This document shows, in pieces, positions 8,536-17,192 of a stretch of 64,000 nucleotides of DNA. Source of the stretch: Streptomyces fildesensis (GTDB taxonomy: Bacteria > Actinomycetota > Actinomycetes > Streptomycetales > Streptomycetaceae); assembly GCF_016107395.1 (NCBI RefSeq), contig NZ_JAAIKO010000026.1, positions 45,189 through 109,188 on the forward strand, written 5' to 3'. The number at the start of each line of letters is the position of its first letter. The stretch's first letter is position 1. The notes beneath the pieces were generated by a model that ran no database searches, had not been told where the DNA came from, and saw only the letters and a list, made by a program, of their open reading frames with translations. The position numbers were made by a program, and so were the translations under genes.

Positions 8536-9849
8536 ATGTTCAGATCACCGGCCCGGCCACCGAGCACCGCGAGCTCCCTGTGGCAGATACCCGACTTCCG
8601 CGCCCTGTTCACCGCGACCGCGATCAGCCAGTTGGGCACCAACATCGCGTACGTCGCCGTCCCGCTGCTCGCCGTCACCGCACTGGACGCGAGCGCCGGA
8701 CAGGTGGGCCTGCTCGCAGCCCTCGGCACGGCCGCTTTCCTGTTCATCGGGCTGCCCGCTGGGGCCTGGGTGGACCGGATGCGGCAGCGGCGGGTGCTGA
8801 TCGTCGCGGATCTGGTGCGATCGGTGCTCTTCGTTTCCGTTCCGGTGGCCTGGTGGCTGGATCGGCTCACTCTCGGACAGCTCTACGCCGTGGTGCTGCT
8901 CAACGGCTGCGCGACCGTGTTCTTCGATGTCGGCTCGCAGACCATGCTGCCGCAACTGGTGAGCCGGGACGGACTGGTGCGGGCCAATGCCGCGATGGTC
9001 GGCCTTCAGGCCGCGGGCAATGTCGCGGGCCGCGGCGCGGGCGGCGGTCTCGTTCAGCTGCTCACCGCGCCGTTCGCGGTGGCGTGCAGCGCCGCCGGGT
9101 ATCTGGCCTCGGCGATCAGACTCATGGGCGTACGCACATCACAGCAGACCCCGGCCCGACAAGATCGCACCACATCCCTGCGTGCGGAGATGGCCCGGGG
9201 CCTGCGGCACGTACTGGGCAACCCGGAGCTGCGGGCCCTCGCCTTCACCGCAGCCGTGCTCAATCTCGGTGCGGTGATCGTGAACACCCTGCTTCCGATC
9301 CTGTTCGTGCGGGAACTCCACCTGCCCGAGGGAGTACTGGGCCTGTACTGGGCGATCGGCGGTGTCGGTATCTTCCTCGGCGCCCGCACCGCCCGCGCCA
9401 TCGCCGCGCGCCTCGGCTACGGCCGCACCCTCGGACTCGTCGGCCTGTGTCTGGCCCCCGCAGCCCTCCTCGTGCCGCTGATCGACCGCGGCGGGTGGCT
9501 GTATGTGGCGGGCGCCGGCTGGCTTCTGGTCACCTTCAAGATGGGCGTCGACAACGTGCTCGGTGTGAGTCTGCGCCAGCAACTGACCCCGGACGCCCTC
9601 CTCGGCCGCATGAACGCCACTTTCCGCTTCCTGCTCACCGGCGCCATCGCAGTCGGCTCCGCGGTGGCCGGGATGCTCGGCGAGTTCGCCGGACTGCGCA
9701 CCACGCTGTGGGTGGGCGGCGGGCTGATGGCCGTCGCGTTCCTGCCGGTCCTCCTGTCCCCGGTCCGCACCCGCACCGAACTGCCTCAGCCCCCTCAGCC
9801 CGACCGCCGGAGTGAGCCCCAGCTCGTCCAGGAGGGGAAGCCCGCCTGA
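8536..9849 (+). CDS. MFS exporter, EntS/MdfA-like
   Basis: This inner-membrane protein of about 437 residues has around 12 hydrophobic helices. The loop motif GLPAGAWVDRMRQRRVLIVADLVRS after helix 2 is typical of the MFS branch that includes enterobactin-type and small drug exporters. The ATG at 8536 is preferred over a TTG at 8527. The tail after residue 410 is hydrophilic. Divergence from the winged-helix gene at 7511-8488 suggests inducible export of a toxic compound. Confidence 0.83.
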   Translation: MFRSPARPPSTASSLWQIPDFRALFTATAISQLGTNIAYVAVPLLAVTALDASAGQVGLLAALGTAAFLFIGLPAGAWVDRMRQRRVLIVADLVRSVLFVSVPVAWWLDRLTLGQLYAVVLLNGCATVFFDVGSQTMLPQLVSRDGLVRANAAMVGLQAAGNVAGRGAGGGLVQLLTAPFAVACSAAGYLASAIRLMGVRTSQQTPARQDRTTSLRAEMARGLRHVLGNPELRALAFTAAVLNLGAVIVNTLLPILFVRELHLPEGVLGLYWAIGGVGIFLGARTARAIAARLGYGRTLGLVGLCLAPAALLVPLIDRGGWLYVAGAGWLLVTFKMGVDNVLGVSLRQQLTPDALLGRMNATFRFLLTGAIAVGSAVAGMLGEFAGLRTTLWVGGGLMAVAFLPVLLSPVRTRTELPQPPQPDRRSEPQLVQEGKPA

Positions 9850-9918
9850 GGCATTCACTCAAGCCAGACCATTCGGCTTCGCTCCAGCGCCGGCGGGGAC
9901 ACCGCACCCGTCATCGCC

Positions 9919-10440
9919 TTACGCAGTGGACGCGTTGTGCAGATCGACCATCGGGCGCACGGGCGGCGGCAGCCGGTCCCCGGCCGACGATCCCTTCACG
10001 GAGAGCTGCTCGACGACCTCGGTGGGGGTCGGCCGCCGGGTGGGGTCGTGGTCGAGGCAGCGGGTGACGAGTTCGGACAGGTGGGACGGCAGCATGGCGA
10101 GGGCGGACTCGAGGGATTCGCCGACGATGATGTTGCTGGATTTGAGGTCGCGGTGCACGATCCCGCAAGCATGGATGCCTTCGAGGCCGTCGGCGACACC
10201 GATGGCCAGGGTCTGGACGGTCTTGGCGGGGAGCGCGCCGTGCCGGCGCAGCACGTCATGCAGCGAGGGGCCCGGGATGTACTCGGTGACCAGCCAGGGC
10301 GGCTCGCCGTTGGGATCAGCGGCGACCACCGACGCCGTATGGAATCCGCCGACCCGGCGCGCGGCCTCGATCTCCCGGCCGAACCGCTTGCGGAACGTGC
10401 GATCGGCGGCCAGCTCCGTCCGGACGACACCGCACCCACG
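9919..10440 (-). pseudogene. Remnant of a Ser/Thr protein kinase, N-lobe truncated and activation segment deleted
   Basis: Reading leftward, kinase sequence begins abruptly at VRTELAADRTFRKRFGREIEAARR, just after where the invariant VAVK lysine would be. It continues through WLVTEYIPGPSLHDVL and GIVHRDLKSSNIIVGES. It then jumps to the C-lobe end LPSHLSELVTRCLDHDPTRRPTPTEV. The glycine loop, the lysine, DFG, the activation segment and APE are all missing, so no kinase activity is possible. The gene has suffered a 5' truncation and an internal deletion. Confidence 0.8.
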
Positions 10441-10558
10441 TAAGACTTTCGTCATCAGCGTGAGGGCGCACCAGGACCCCTTGTTCCGCTTAGCTGGATG
10501 GCACAAAGGGGCGCAGGGGATCCGGCCTCTTCGAAGAACGAGAGAGGGAATCAGCATC

Positions 10559-11104
10559 ATGCGTGCGGTCACTGCACTGCTCACTTTTCTGAAGAAGCCG
10601 CTGGGCATCGCCCTGTCCAGCATCGCGGTGCTGCTGCTGGCCGTGGGCCTGTACTGGTTCCAGCCGTGGAAGCTGTGGGTGGACGAGACGGTCAACGACG
10701 CGGTGCCGACCGCCGCCCCCGCCAAGGCCGATGGCGGGCGGGCGATGCCGTCCGTCCTTGCGACCGGCGAGCTGATCAGCCACGAGCACGCGACGAAGGG
10801 TTCTGTACGCATCATCCAACTCGCGGACGGAAAGCGGACGTTGCGTTTGGAGGGTCTCGACACCAGCAATGGCCCCGACCTGCGGGTCCTGGTCACCGAC
10901 GCTCCGGTGAAGAAGGGCACGGCGGGCTGGCGGGTCTTCGACGACGGGAAGCATGTCAGTCTCGGCAAGCTCAAAGGCAACAAGGGCGACCAGAACTACG
11001 ACCTGCCCGCCGACATCGACCTGGCCACCTACACCAGCGTCAGCATCTGGTGCGACCGATTCGACGTCTCCTTCGGTGCGGCGGAGCTGAAGCGCGCGGC
11101 GTGA
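10559..11104 (+). CDS. DM13-domain membrane-anchored protein
   Basis: This 181-residue protein has one N-terminal membrane helix (PLGIALSSIAVLLLAVGLYWF) and an external DM13 domain (about residues 70-178). That domain contains GELISHEHATKGSVRIIQL, GLDTSNGPDLRVLV and the cysteine-containing TYTSVSIWCDRFDVSFGAAEL. DM13 domains are thought to be extracytoplasmic redox or electron-transfer modules around a conserved Cys. ATG 10559 follows a GAGAGGGAA ribosome site. It stands alone after the kinase remnant. Confidence 0.8.
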   Translation: MRAVTALLTFLKKPLGIALSSIAVLLLAVGLYWFQPWKLWVDETVNDAVPTAAPAKADGGRAMPSVLATGELISHEHATKGSVRIIQLADGKRTLRLEGLDTSNGPDLRVLVTDAPVKKGTAGWRVFDDGKHVSLGKLKGNKGDQNYDLPADIDLATYTSVSIWCDRFDVSFGAAELKRAA

Positions 11105-11396
11105 GTCACCCGTCGGCGGGGCGCTCCACGGCCCGCCCGCCGTCTCCGGACGGCCGGCGGGTGGTGGCTCGGGGCTGCCCGTCAGCCGACCGCGGCCGTC
11201 CTTGGCTGTTCCCGGTGCGCCCGGGCCGTGGCCATCAGTTGAACGAGCGAAACCGGCGCGGGCGGCGGCGCTCAGCTTCGTTCACGAGCACCCCGCCGGC
11301 TGCCCCGGCCTCCTGGTACGCGCGGGCGGGGAACGCATCGGGCAGCACCGGTAGTCGGGATGCCTCAGGCGCCGCCCGCGAGAGTGGGCTCGGCGG

Positions 11397-12416
11397 TCAG
11401 CGGCGCCGCAGTGCCGGGTCGAGGAGCGCGGGCGGGGTGTCGTTCTTCTCGTGTGCGGCCAGGTCGGTGCCGGGGGCGACGACGGCATCGATGGCGTCGA
11501 GTACGTCGGCGGCGAGCACGGTGTCGGCGGCGGCGAGCTGCGAGCGCAGGTGGTCCAGGGTGCGGGGGCCGATCAGTGCGGTGGTCACGGCCGGATGCGC
11601 GGTCACGAATCCGAGTGCGAGCTGGATCAAGGTCAGGCCGGCCTCGTCGGCGACCTTGGCCAGCTGCTCGACGGCATCGAGCTTGGCCCGGTTGGCGGGT
11701 ATGGCGGTGTCGAAGCGTTGCGGCATGAACGTGGAGCGGCTGGTGGTGATGTCCTTGCCCTCGCGGATCGCGCCGGACAGCCAGCCCGAGGCCAACGGAC
11801 TCCACGCCAGCACCCCGAGCCCGTACTGCTCGGTCACGGGCAGCACGTGGGTCTCGATGCCGCGCTGCAGTATCGAGTAGCTGGGCTGTTCGGTGACGTA
11901 ACGGCGCAGGTGGTACTCGCGAGCGGCCCACTGGGCCTGCACGATGCGGTACGCGGGAAACGTCGAGGAGCCGAAGTAACGGATCTTTCCCGCGCGCTGC
12001 AGGTCGGTCAACGCCGACAGCGTTTTCTCGTCATCGGTGCTCGGGTCCCACCGGTGGATCTGGTAGAGATCGACGTGGTCGACACCGAGACGGCGCAGAC
12101 TGTTGTCCAGCTCGGTGACCAGCCAGCGGCGCGAACTGCCCTGACGGTTGCGCTCGTCACCCATCGGCAGGCTCGCCTTCGTGGCCAGCACGATGTCGTC
12201 GCGACGGCCGGCAATGGCCTTGCCGACCAGCTCTTCCGACTCGCCGCCGCTGTACGCGTCGGCGGTGTCGATGACGTTGATCCCGCCCTCAAGGGCGGCG
12301 TCGACGATGGCGGTGACCTCGTCCTGGGTGGTGCGCCCGATCCTGCCGAAGTTCATCGCGCCGAGTGCGAGGGAGCTGACCTGCACACCGGTGCGGCCCA
12401 AAGTGCGGTACTGCAT
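11397..12416 (-). CDS. Aldo/keto reductase
   Basis: This 339-residue (beta/alpha)8 NADPH-dependent oxidoreductase opens with MQYRTLGRTGVQVSSLALG. The catalytic tetrad is visible as Asp and Tyr in DTADAYSGGES, Lys in VLATKAS and His in YQIHRWDPS. The cofactor-binding end is TALIGPRTLDHLRSQL. The substrate is unknown. Two 15-bp palindromes lie just upstream, so the gene is probably repressed by a TetR-type protein encoded elsewhere. Confidence 0.87.
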   Translation of the reverse strand: MQYRTLGRTGVQVSSLALGAMNFGRIGRTTQDEVTAIVDAALEGGINVIDTADAYSGGESEELVGKAIAGRRDDIVLATKASLPMGDERNRQGSSRRWLVTELDNSLRRLGVDHVDLYQIHRWDPSTDDEKTLSALTDLQRAGKIRYFGSSTFPAYRIVQAQWAAREYHLRRYVTEQPSYSILQRGIETHVLPVTEQYGLGVLAWSPLASGWLSGAIREGKDITTSRSTFMPQRFDTAIPANRAKLDAVEQLAKVADEAGLTLIQLALGFVTAHPAVTTALIGPRTLDHLRSQLAAADTVLAADVLDAIDAVVAPGTDLAAHEKNDTPPALLDPALRRR

Positions 12417-12526
12417 GACCGTGTTCCTCCATTGCGGGTGAAGCGTGGTGGCAATACAGGGCTTGGCCGTCGGGCCGCTGCGGCCCCTGTGGCCTCCGCG
12501 GCCCCTGCTCCGACATCGTGAGCAAA

Positions 12527-12566
12527 CGGAACCGCGTTCCGATTAACGATACGGAACGACGTTCCG
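12527..12566. promoter_or_regulatory. Twin palindromic operators upstream of the aldo/keto reductase
   Basis: CGGAACCGCGTTCCG (12527-12541) and CGGAACGACGTTCCG (12552-12566) are two copies of CGGAAC-N3-GTTCCG with centres 25 bp apart, 111-150 bp upstream of the reductase ATG. The form fits a TetR-family operator. No regulator gene lies beside them. Confidence 0.72.
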
Positions 12567-12800
12567 CTTTGGCAAGCCGGCGGCCGGCCGAGGATGTGGC
12601 GCGGGGTACGGCGGCGACCGTGATGGGCGGCCGCTGGGCGCCCCACCGCAGTCGGGTCGCGTTCCTGCCGCGCACCCACGGACATGTGTCCGAGTGGCTC
12701 AACCCCGAGTGGCCGCGACGTGTGTCCGTGAGGCCGGCGTCAGCGGTGGGTCCTAGCCTCGTCCTCTAAGGACCAACGTCATCACCCGGAGGGCAGCACC

Positions 12801-13214
12801 ATGGCCTCGATGCCGCAGAAGATCACCACCTTCCTCATGTTCGAAGGCAGGGCAGAGGAGGCGCTGACCCTCTACACGTCGCTGTTCGAGGACTCAGGCG
12901 TCGTCGACATCACCCGCTACGGGGCTGACGGCCCCGGTGAGGCGGGCACGGTTCAGCACGCCACGTTCTCGCTCGCCGGACAGCGGTTCATGTGCATCGA
13001 CAGTTACGTCAAGCACGAATTCGGGTTCACCCCGGCGGTGTCGCTGTTCGTCAACTGCGACACCGAGGCCGAGCTCGACCGCCTCTACGCTGCCCTCGCC
13101 GACCAGGGCACGGAGCTCATGCCGCTGGGCTCGTACGGCTTCAGTACCAAGTTCGGCTGGGTGAACGACCGCTTCGGCGTCTCCTGGCAGCTGAATCTGC
13201 CCGAGGGGCAGTGA
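12801..13214 (+). CDS. PhnB-like VOC family protein
   Basis: This 137-residue protein belongs to the PhnB / 3-demethylubiquinone methyltransferase-like VOC group. It has MPQKITTFLMFEGRAEEALTLYTSLFEDS at the start, a GQRFMCIDS strand, and a C-terminal GWVNDRFGVSWQLN. GGAGGG lies 9 nt before the ATG. These proteins form dimers and their substrates are largely unknown. A strong hairpin follows the gene. Confidence 0.82.
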   Translation: MASMPQKITTFLMFEGRAEEALTLYTSLFEDSGVVDITRYGADGPGEAGTVQHATFSLAGQRFMCIDSYVKHEFGFTPAVSLFVNCDTEAELDRLYAALADQGTELMPLGSYGFSTKFGWVNDRFGVSWQLNLPEGQ

Positions 13215-13266
13215 CCTGGCGCGTGCTGTCCTCGTCAGGGGCGGGGCGGGTTGTCCTCGCCGTACA

Positions 13267-13314
13267 GCGCGGCGAACTCATCGCGCGCCTCCGGCGGCGA
13301 TGAGTTCGCCGTGC
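13267..13314. terminator. Bidirectional hairpin terminator
   Basis: A perfect 14-bp stem (13271-13284 with 13297-13310, loop 12 nt) extends to 18 pairs with one G-T pair. It lies between the convergent PhnB-like gene and the minus-strand hypothetical gene and can end both transcripts. Confidence 0.8.
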
Positions 13315-13348
13315 TGCAGCGGGACGGCCATCGACCTCTATGGCGTAC

Positions 13349-13714
13349 TCACGCGCCCTCGTCGTCCGGGGAGTGGGGGATGTCGAGTCCGGCCACATCA
13401 TGACCGAGCTGCTGCAACCCGCGGGTGACGAGGTCTGCCTCGTGCCAGAGCCGGGCGTACTCCTTCCGCAGGTCCTCGAGACCGGTCACGTACAGACCGC
13501 TGGGCTTGTCGCCGACCTGGTCCCAGGCCGCCTGGGCGGTCGCCTCGGCGATGTGTTCGTCGGTGGTCCCGGTGACCTGCCATCGGCTCAGCTGGTCCGC
13601 AGCGCCCGACGTGCCGACCGCCACCTGCCGATCCAGGTACCCGCTGACCGCCGTTCGGGCGGCGGCGAGCGCGTCCGGCGGTCCGTTCGCGGCGTTCTGC
13701 GACGGATGCGTCAT
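13349..13714 (-). CDS. Hypothetical soluble protein
   Basis: This 121-residue polar protein has no signal or membrane segment and is predicted largely helical (ALAAARTAVSGYLDRQVAVG, EDLRKEYARLWHEADLVTRGLQQLG). Codon use and its position behind a shared terminator support a real gene. No family was recognised. Confidence 0.55.
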   Translation of the reverse strand: MTHPSQNAANGPPDALAAARTAVSGYLDRQVAVGTSGAADQLSRWQVTGTTDEHIAEATAQAAWDQVGDKPSGLYVTGLEDLRKEYARLWHEADLVTRGLQQLGHDVAGLDIPHSPDDEGA

Positions 13715-14018
13715 GCCTCCAGAATATCGGTGATTGTCCAGTAGTGCCTGGGCGGCGGCGCCACCGCGGGCCGCTGAAGCAGGCCATCGAACGCGGTGTC
13801 CGCAAGGCCTGGCGGCCAGGACCGCGGGTGGTGGCGATCAGCGTGGGGACACCTGGTCATCGGCTGCACGCCGATCGCTGCGCGCGAGCACCGAAGCCCG
13901 GCGCCCGGCCAGCTCGTTCCCGGCGGCCGAGTGCCTGTTTCCGATGCCGTCATGCCAGGACAGTCATGGTGATCAAGAGTTCGTTGCGCGCGCCTGTCGG
14001 CCGTGGTTGGCTCGCCGG
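13715..14018. other. Intergenic stretch without a recognisable gene
   Basis: These 304 bases separate the hypothetical gene from the peptidase S51-like gene. Several short frames are open on both strands, but none shows a family motif or a ribosome site. The stretch presumably holds the two divergent promoters. Confidence 0.5.
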
Positions 14019-14687
14019 ATGGAGCTTCTGTTGACGTCGAGCGGGCTGCGCAACGAGACACTGCAGGATGCGCTGCGGGACACACTGGGAAAGCCGTTCG
14101 GGTCGGCGAACGTCGCATACATTCCCACGGCGTCCCTCGCCGAGCCCGGGGACCACGGGTCGCTCGTTGCGGACATGAGCAGGCTGCACGGTCTCGGCTG
14201 GCGGGAGTTCGACGTCCTGGAGCTGAACGGCCTGCCCCGGCGGATGGTGCTCGACCGGCTGCTCCACGCCGACGTCATCTATGTCGAGGGCGGCAATCAC
14301 TACCACCTCGCGCGCAGCATCACCAACAACGACCTGGCCGGCGGCTTCCTGGAGGTGCTGGAGAGTCGGGTGTATGTGGGAGTGAGTGCCGGATCGATGA
14401 TCTTCAGCCGGAATCTCACCGAGCACTCCGCCGACGTGATCGGGGACGCTGCTGACCTCCATGTGCTCGGCGCGACGACCGTGGACCCGCCGTTCGGTCT
14501 CTTCGACTGGTACCTGAAGCCGCACCTGAACTCGCCGGATTTCCCGGAACGGGACGAGGCCTGGGCTGATCGCATCGCCGCGCGGGCGGACTTCCCGATC
14601 TACCTCATCGACGACGAGACGGCTGTTCGCGTCAGTGACGACAAGGTGGACGTCATCTCCGAAGGCCGGTGGCGGTTTCATCCGTGA
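14019..14687 (+). CDS. Peptidase S51-like (PepE family) protein
   Basis: This 222-residue protein has the class I amidotransferase-like fold used by dipeptidase E and cyanophycinase. It starts with MELLLTSSGLRNETLQDAL. VIYVEGGNHYHL is the glycine-rich strand-loop, and GVSAGSMI is the nucleophile elbow with the catalytic Ser. Family members cleave Asp-containing dipeptides or cyanophycin; the exact substrate is unknown. ATG 14019 is chosen because homology begins at once. Confidence 0.8.
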   Translation: MELLLTSSGLRNETLQDALRDTLGKPFGSANVAYIPTASLAEPGDHGSLVADMSRLHGLGWREFDVLELNGLPRRMVLDRLLHADVIYVEGGNHYHLARSITNNDLAGGFLEVLESRVYVGVSAGSMIFSRNLTEHSADVIGDAADLHVLGATTVDPPFGLFDWYLKPHLNSPDFPERDEAWADRIAARADFPIYLIDDETAVRVSDDKVDVISEGRWRFHP

Positions 14688-14851
14688 CCCAACGCTTGGT
14701 GCGGAGCCTGGGGCACGGGGTGGTACGGCGCTCAGCGCCTGATCCTGAATCCGGCATGCAAGGACCGCTCGCGGGCCTCACCACGTGGTCTGGATCAAGG
14801 AGAACTGAATCTGACGCGGCAACCGCCGGGCGGTGTTCGTGGGGCCGTGCA

Positions 14852-15097
14852 TGGTCCGTCCGGGCACTGACCCGGCACTTCACCGAGCAGCTGGGCATCA
14901 GCCCCGGACGCTGGCTGCTGGACCGGCGGATCGCCGCCACCCGGGCCCTGCTGGAGGAGACCGACCTGCCGGTGGAGACCATCGCGCGCCGGGTCGGCCT
15001 TTCCTCGGCCGTCAACCTGCGCCGGCGCTTCCACGAGGCCCTGCGCACCACGCCTGCCGCCTACCGGCGCGCCTTCCGCGTGGACAATGCCGGGTAG
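14852..15097 (+). pseudogene. C-terminal remnant of an AraC/GlxA-type regulator
   Basis: Only the AraC DNA-binding end is present: SVRALTRHFTEQLGISPGRWLLDRRIAATRALLEETD and the second helix-turn-helix ETIARRVGLSSAVNLRRRFHEALRTTPAAYRRAF. The amidase-like N-terminal domain and the first recognition helix are missing, and the upstream frame is unrelated. It is a 5'-truncated gene. Confidence 0.72.
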
Positions 15098-15198
15098 GGG
15101 GCTTGTTCGGGGCGGCGGACCGTTCTGGCTCGCCGCCGGGCACGACTCGGGTTCGCCCGCAAGCCAGGCAGGCCGGTCCCCAACTACCGTTGCCCCTC

Positions 15199-15619
15199 AT
15201 GACAGCCACCGAGATGGACATCAACGGGGAATTGATCCGGGATCTGCTGCGTGAGCAGCATCCGGACCTGGCGGATCGCCCCTTGAAGCTCGGAGCGCGA
15301 GGCTGGGACAACCAAGTGTGGCGCCTCGGCGACGACCTCGCCGTCCGATTGCCCTGGGCGACACAGTCCGCGGACGCGCTGCTGCGCAAGGAGCACGCTT
15401 GGCTGCCCATCCTCGCCCCGCACCTTCCCCTGCAGATTCCCGTCCCGCAGCGCCTCGGTGAGCCGTCCGAACGGTTTCCGCGGCCCTGGCTCGTCACGAC
15501 CTGGGTGCCGGGCGAGCCTGCCGACCGCGCCCCCGCCCCGCGCGCCACGGAAGCGGCCGTCACCCTGGCCGCCTTCTTGACAGCCCTGCACCGACCGGCC
15601 CCCGACGGGGCGCCCGCGG
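15199..15619 (+). pseudogene. Truncated aminoglycoside-phosphotransferase-like gene
   Basis: The start is intact (MTATEMDINGELIRDLLREQ) and runs through the N-lobe and hinge of the APH kinase-like family: LKLGARGWDNQVWRLGDDLAVRLPW and LVTTWVPGEPAD. After TALHRPAPDGAP the homology stops. The HGDLHPGN catalytic loop and the metal-binding Asp are gone. The frame then runs into unrelated DNA that encodes, in another frame, the end of a transporter. It cannot be an active kinase. Confidence 0.75.
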
Positions 15620-15709
15620 GCCGAAACCGCGGGGGATGTCCTGATCGTCTTCGCCTTCGCCCAGCGGCACTTCGTGGAAGGGCTCGCGCAGACAGGACTG
15701 AAGGGATGA
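15620..15709 (+). pseudogene. Last ~29 codons of a sugar ABC transporter permease, fused by deletion
   Basis: Reading from 15620 in a frame different from the preceding kinase fragment gives AETAGDVLIVFAFAQRHFV then EGLAQTGLKG and a stop. This resembles the conserved C-terminus of MalG-type (CUT1) sugar permeases, where a final membrane helix is followed by QRxFVxGLxxTxLKG. The rest of the permease is absent, so the point near 15620 is a deletion join between two genes. Confidence 0.62.
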
Positions 15710-15736
15710 GAGGCGGGTGCGCGTCGCGCCGGCCCG

Positions 15737-16231
15737 TTACTCCAGGCGGCGTCTGATCGTGCGCATGAGGTCGACGGCTTGGTCCTCGGTGACGGTCTCT
15801 CCGGGAGTGGTGGATACGAAGCTGGTCAGGCGCAGGCAGTGGTCCTTGTACGGGCCGCCGACTCTCACGACCCCGTCGCTCGTGCCCTTGTAGGCATTGA
15901 CATCCAGTTCGTCGGCTATGCGCGTGCCCGGTTCACCGCACTGGGCTCTGCTCTTGTTGACCTTGAGCCACACCACCCAGGTGCTGAGGGCTTGAGGCTG
16001 CCGCCAGTGGCATTCATAGCCGTAACTGCCCTCGATGACATCCGATTTTACCTTGGCGCCGATCGCCTGCTCGACCTCTGCGGTGGTCAGCAGGTCGCAC
16101 GGGCTCGTCCAGGCCACCGACGCCGAGTCGGAGTCCCCGCCCCCGCAACCGGCCAGCACCACCATCATGGAAGCGGCCAGGACCGCCATCGCTCTTCGCA
16201 TACTGGATTTTGGCATCGTCGCTGTTCCCAT
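15737..16231 (-). CDS. Putative lipoprotein, DUF3558-like
   Basis: This protein of up to 164 residues has a lipoprotein signal: MRRAMAVLAASMMVVLAGC with lipobox LAGC. An acidic linker leads to CDLLTTAEVEQAIGAKVKSD, YECHWRQP and a final EDQAVDLMRTIRRRLE, the pattern of DUF3558-type lipoproteins. ATG at 16216 or 16201 are possible later starts. The mature protein should sit on the outer face of the membrane. Its function is unknown. Confidence 0.72.
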   Translation of the reverse strand: MGTATMPKSSMRRAMAVLAASMMVVLAGCGGGDSDSASVAWTSPCDLLTTAEVEQAIGAKVKSDVIEGSYGYECHWRQPQALSTWVVWLKVNKSRAQCGEPGTRIADELDVNAYKGTSDGVVRVGGPYKDHCLRLTSFVSTTPGETVTEDQAVDLMRTIRRRLE

Positions 16232-16279
16232 GCGGTGCTTTCGACAAGCCCCGTCCGGGACGGTGGTGCGTCGTGCTGG

Positions 16280-17137
16280 TCAGTGGCGGTGGGCTGTGAT
16301 GATCCAGGCACGGGAGTCGAAGTACACGCCGTTGCCGGTGTCGTGGGCGGCGAGGGTGGCGCGTAGCCGCGTGCGTGCCTGCTCAGCGGTCGCGGCGTCG
16401 AGGTCGGCCAGCAGGTCCTGGAATTTCAGCAGGCGCAGCACATTGTCGAAGGCGGTGACGGTGTCCGGGCCGTAGTAGACAGGCTCGTGCACGTCGGTGA
16501 AGGTGACGTCCGTGAAGCCGGCCGCCGTCAGGATGTCTTCCGTGCTGCCCGGGTCGGCGAGGGAGAACGCGTCCCGACCGGGGGCGGGCGGGATGGGTGC
16601 GGCGGTTGCGGCAGTGAGACTTTGGCGGATCGCTGACGCCCATTCATTGCGGTCGCGGTCCTGCCAGACCAGCAGCACGAGGCGCGCTGCGGGACGCAGA
16701 GCGCGCCCGATATTGGTGAACGCGGCGACCGGGTCGGCGAAGAACATCGTTCCGAACCTGCTGATACAGAGGTCGAAATGCGTCAGTGGGAAGGGGTGAA
16801 CCTGGGCGTCCGCCAGTTGGTAGCTGACGTTGGGCAGTGCCTGCTCGTCACTGAGCTGACGGGCCCGTTCGAGCATGGGTGCGGAGACATCGACGCCCAG
16901 CGCGCTTCCGGCGACGGCGGCGCGGGCCGCCTCGCGCGTGGTCTGGCCCGTGCCACAGCCGATGTCGAGCACTCGGTCGTGGGAGCCGACCCGGGCAGCG
17001 GCGCGGAAGCGCTCGTTGTACAGCCGCAACTCCGCGTCGTAGTCGAAGAGTTCGGTAGCTCCGGTCGCGTGCTCACCCGCGGCCGGCTCGGAGCTCGGCG
17101 GTGTCTGGGTTCCCTGCTGGTCGGACATCACGGTCAC
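16280..17137 (-). CDS. Class I SAM-dependent methyltransferase
   Basis: This 285-residue protein has the SAM-binding motif VLDIGCGTGQTTREAAR, the acidic end of beta-2 in ALGVDVSAPMLERAR, and motif LADAQVHPFPLTHFDLCISRFGTMFFADP. GTG 17137 follows GAGAGG; ATG 17128 is an alternative. The substrate is unknown. A short inverted repeat GTATC-N5-GATAC (17139-17153) lies directly upstream and overlaps the ribosome site. Confidence 0.85.
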   Translation of the reverse strand: MTVMSDQQGTQTPPSSEPAAGEHATGATELFDYDAELRLYNERFRAAARVGSHDRVLDIGCGTGQTTREAARAAVAGSALGVDVSAPMLERARQLSDEQALPNVSYQLADAQVHPFPLTHFDLCISRFGTMFFADPVAAFTNIGRALRPAARLVLLVWQDRDRNEWASAIRQSLTAATAAPIPPAPGRDAFSLADPGSTEDILTAAGFTDVTFTDVHEPVYYGPDTVTAFDNVLRLLKFQDLLADLDAATAEQARTRLRATLAAHDTGNGVYFDSRAWIITAHRH

Positions 17138-17192
17138 CGTATCCTCTCGATACCGATTTCGACATGTTGTCGGTCGTGCGGATGTCGATGTC

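Noticed and set aside
17139..17153. GTATC-N5-GATAC as a further VanR site
   Set aside because: It is an inverted, not direct, repeat and overlaps the methyltransferase ribosome site; it does not match the van modules.
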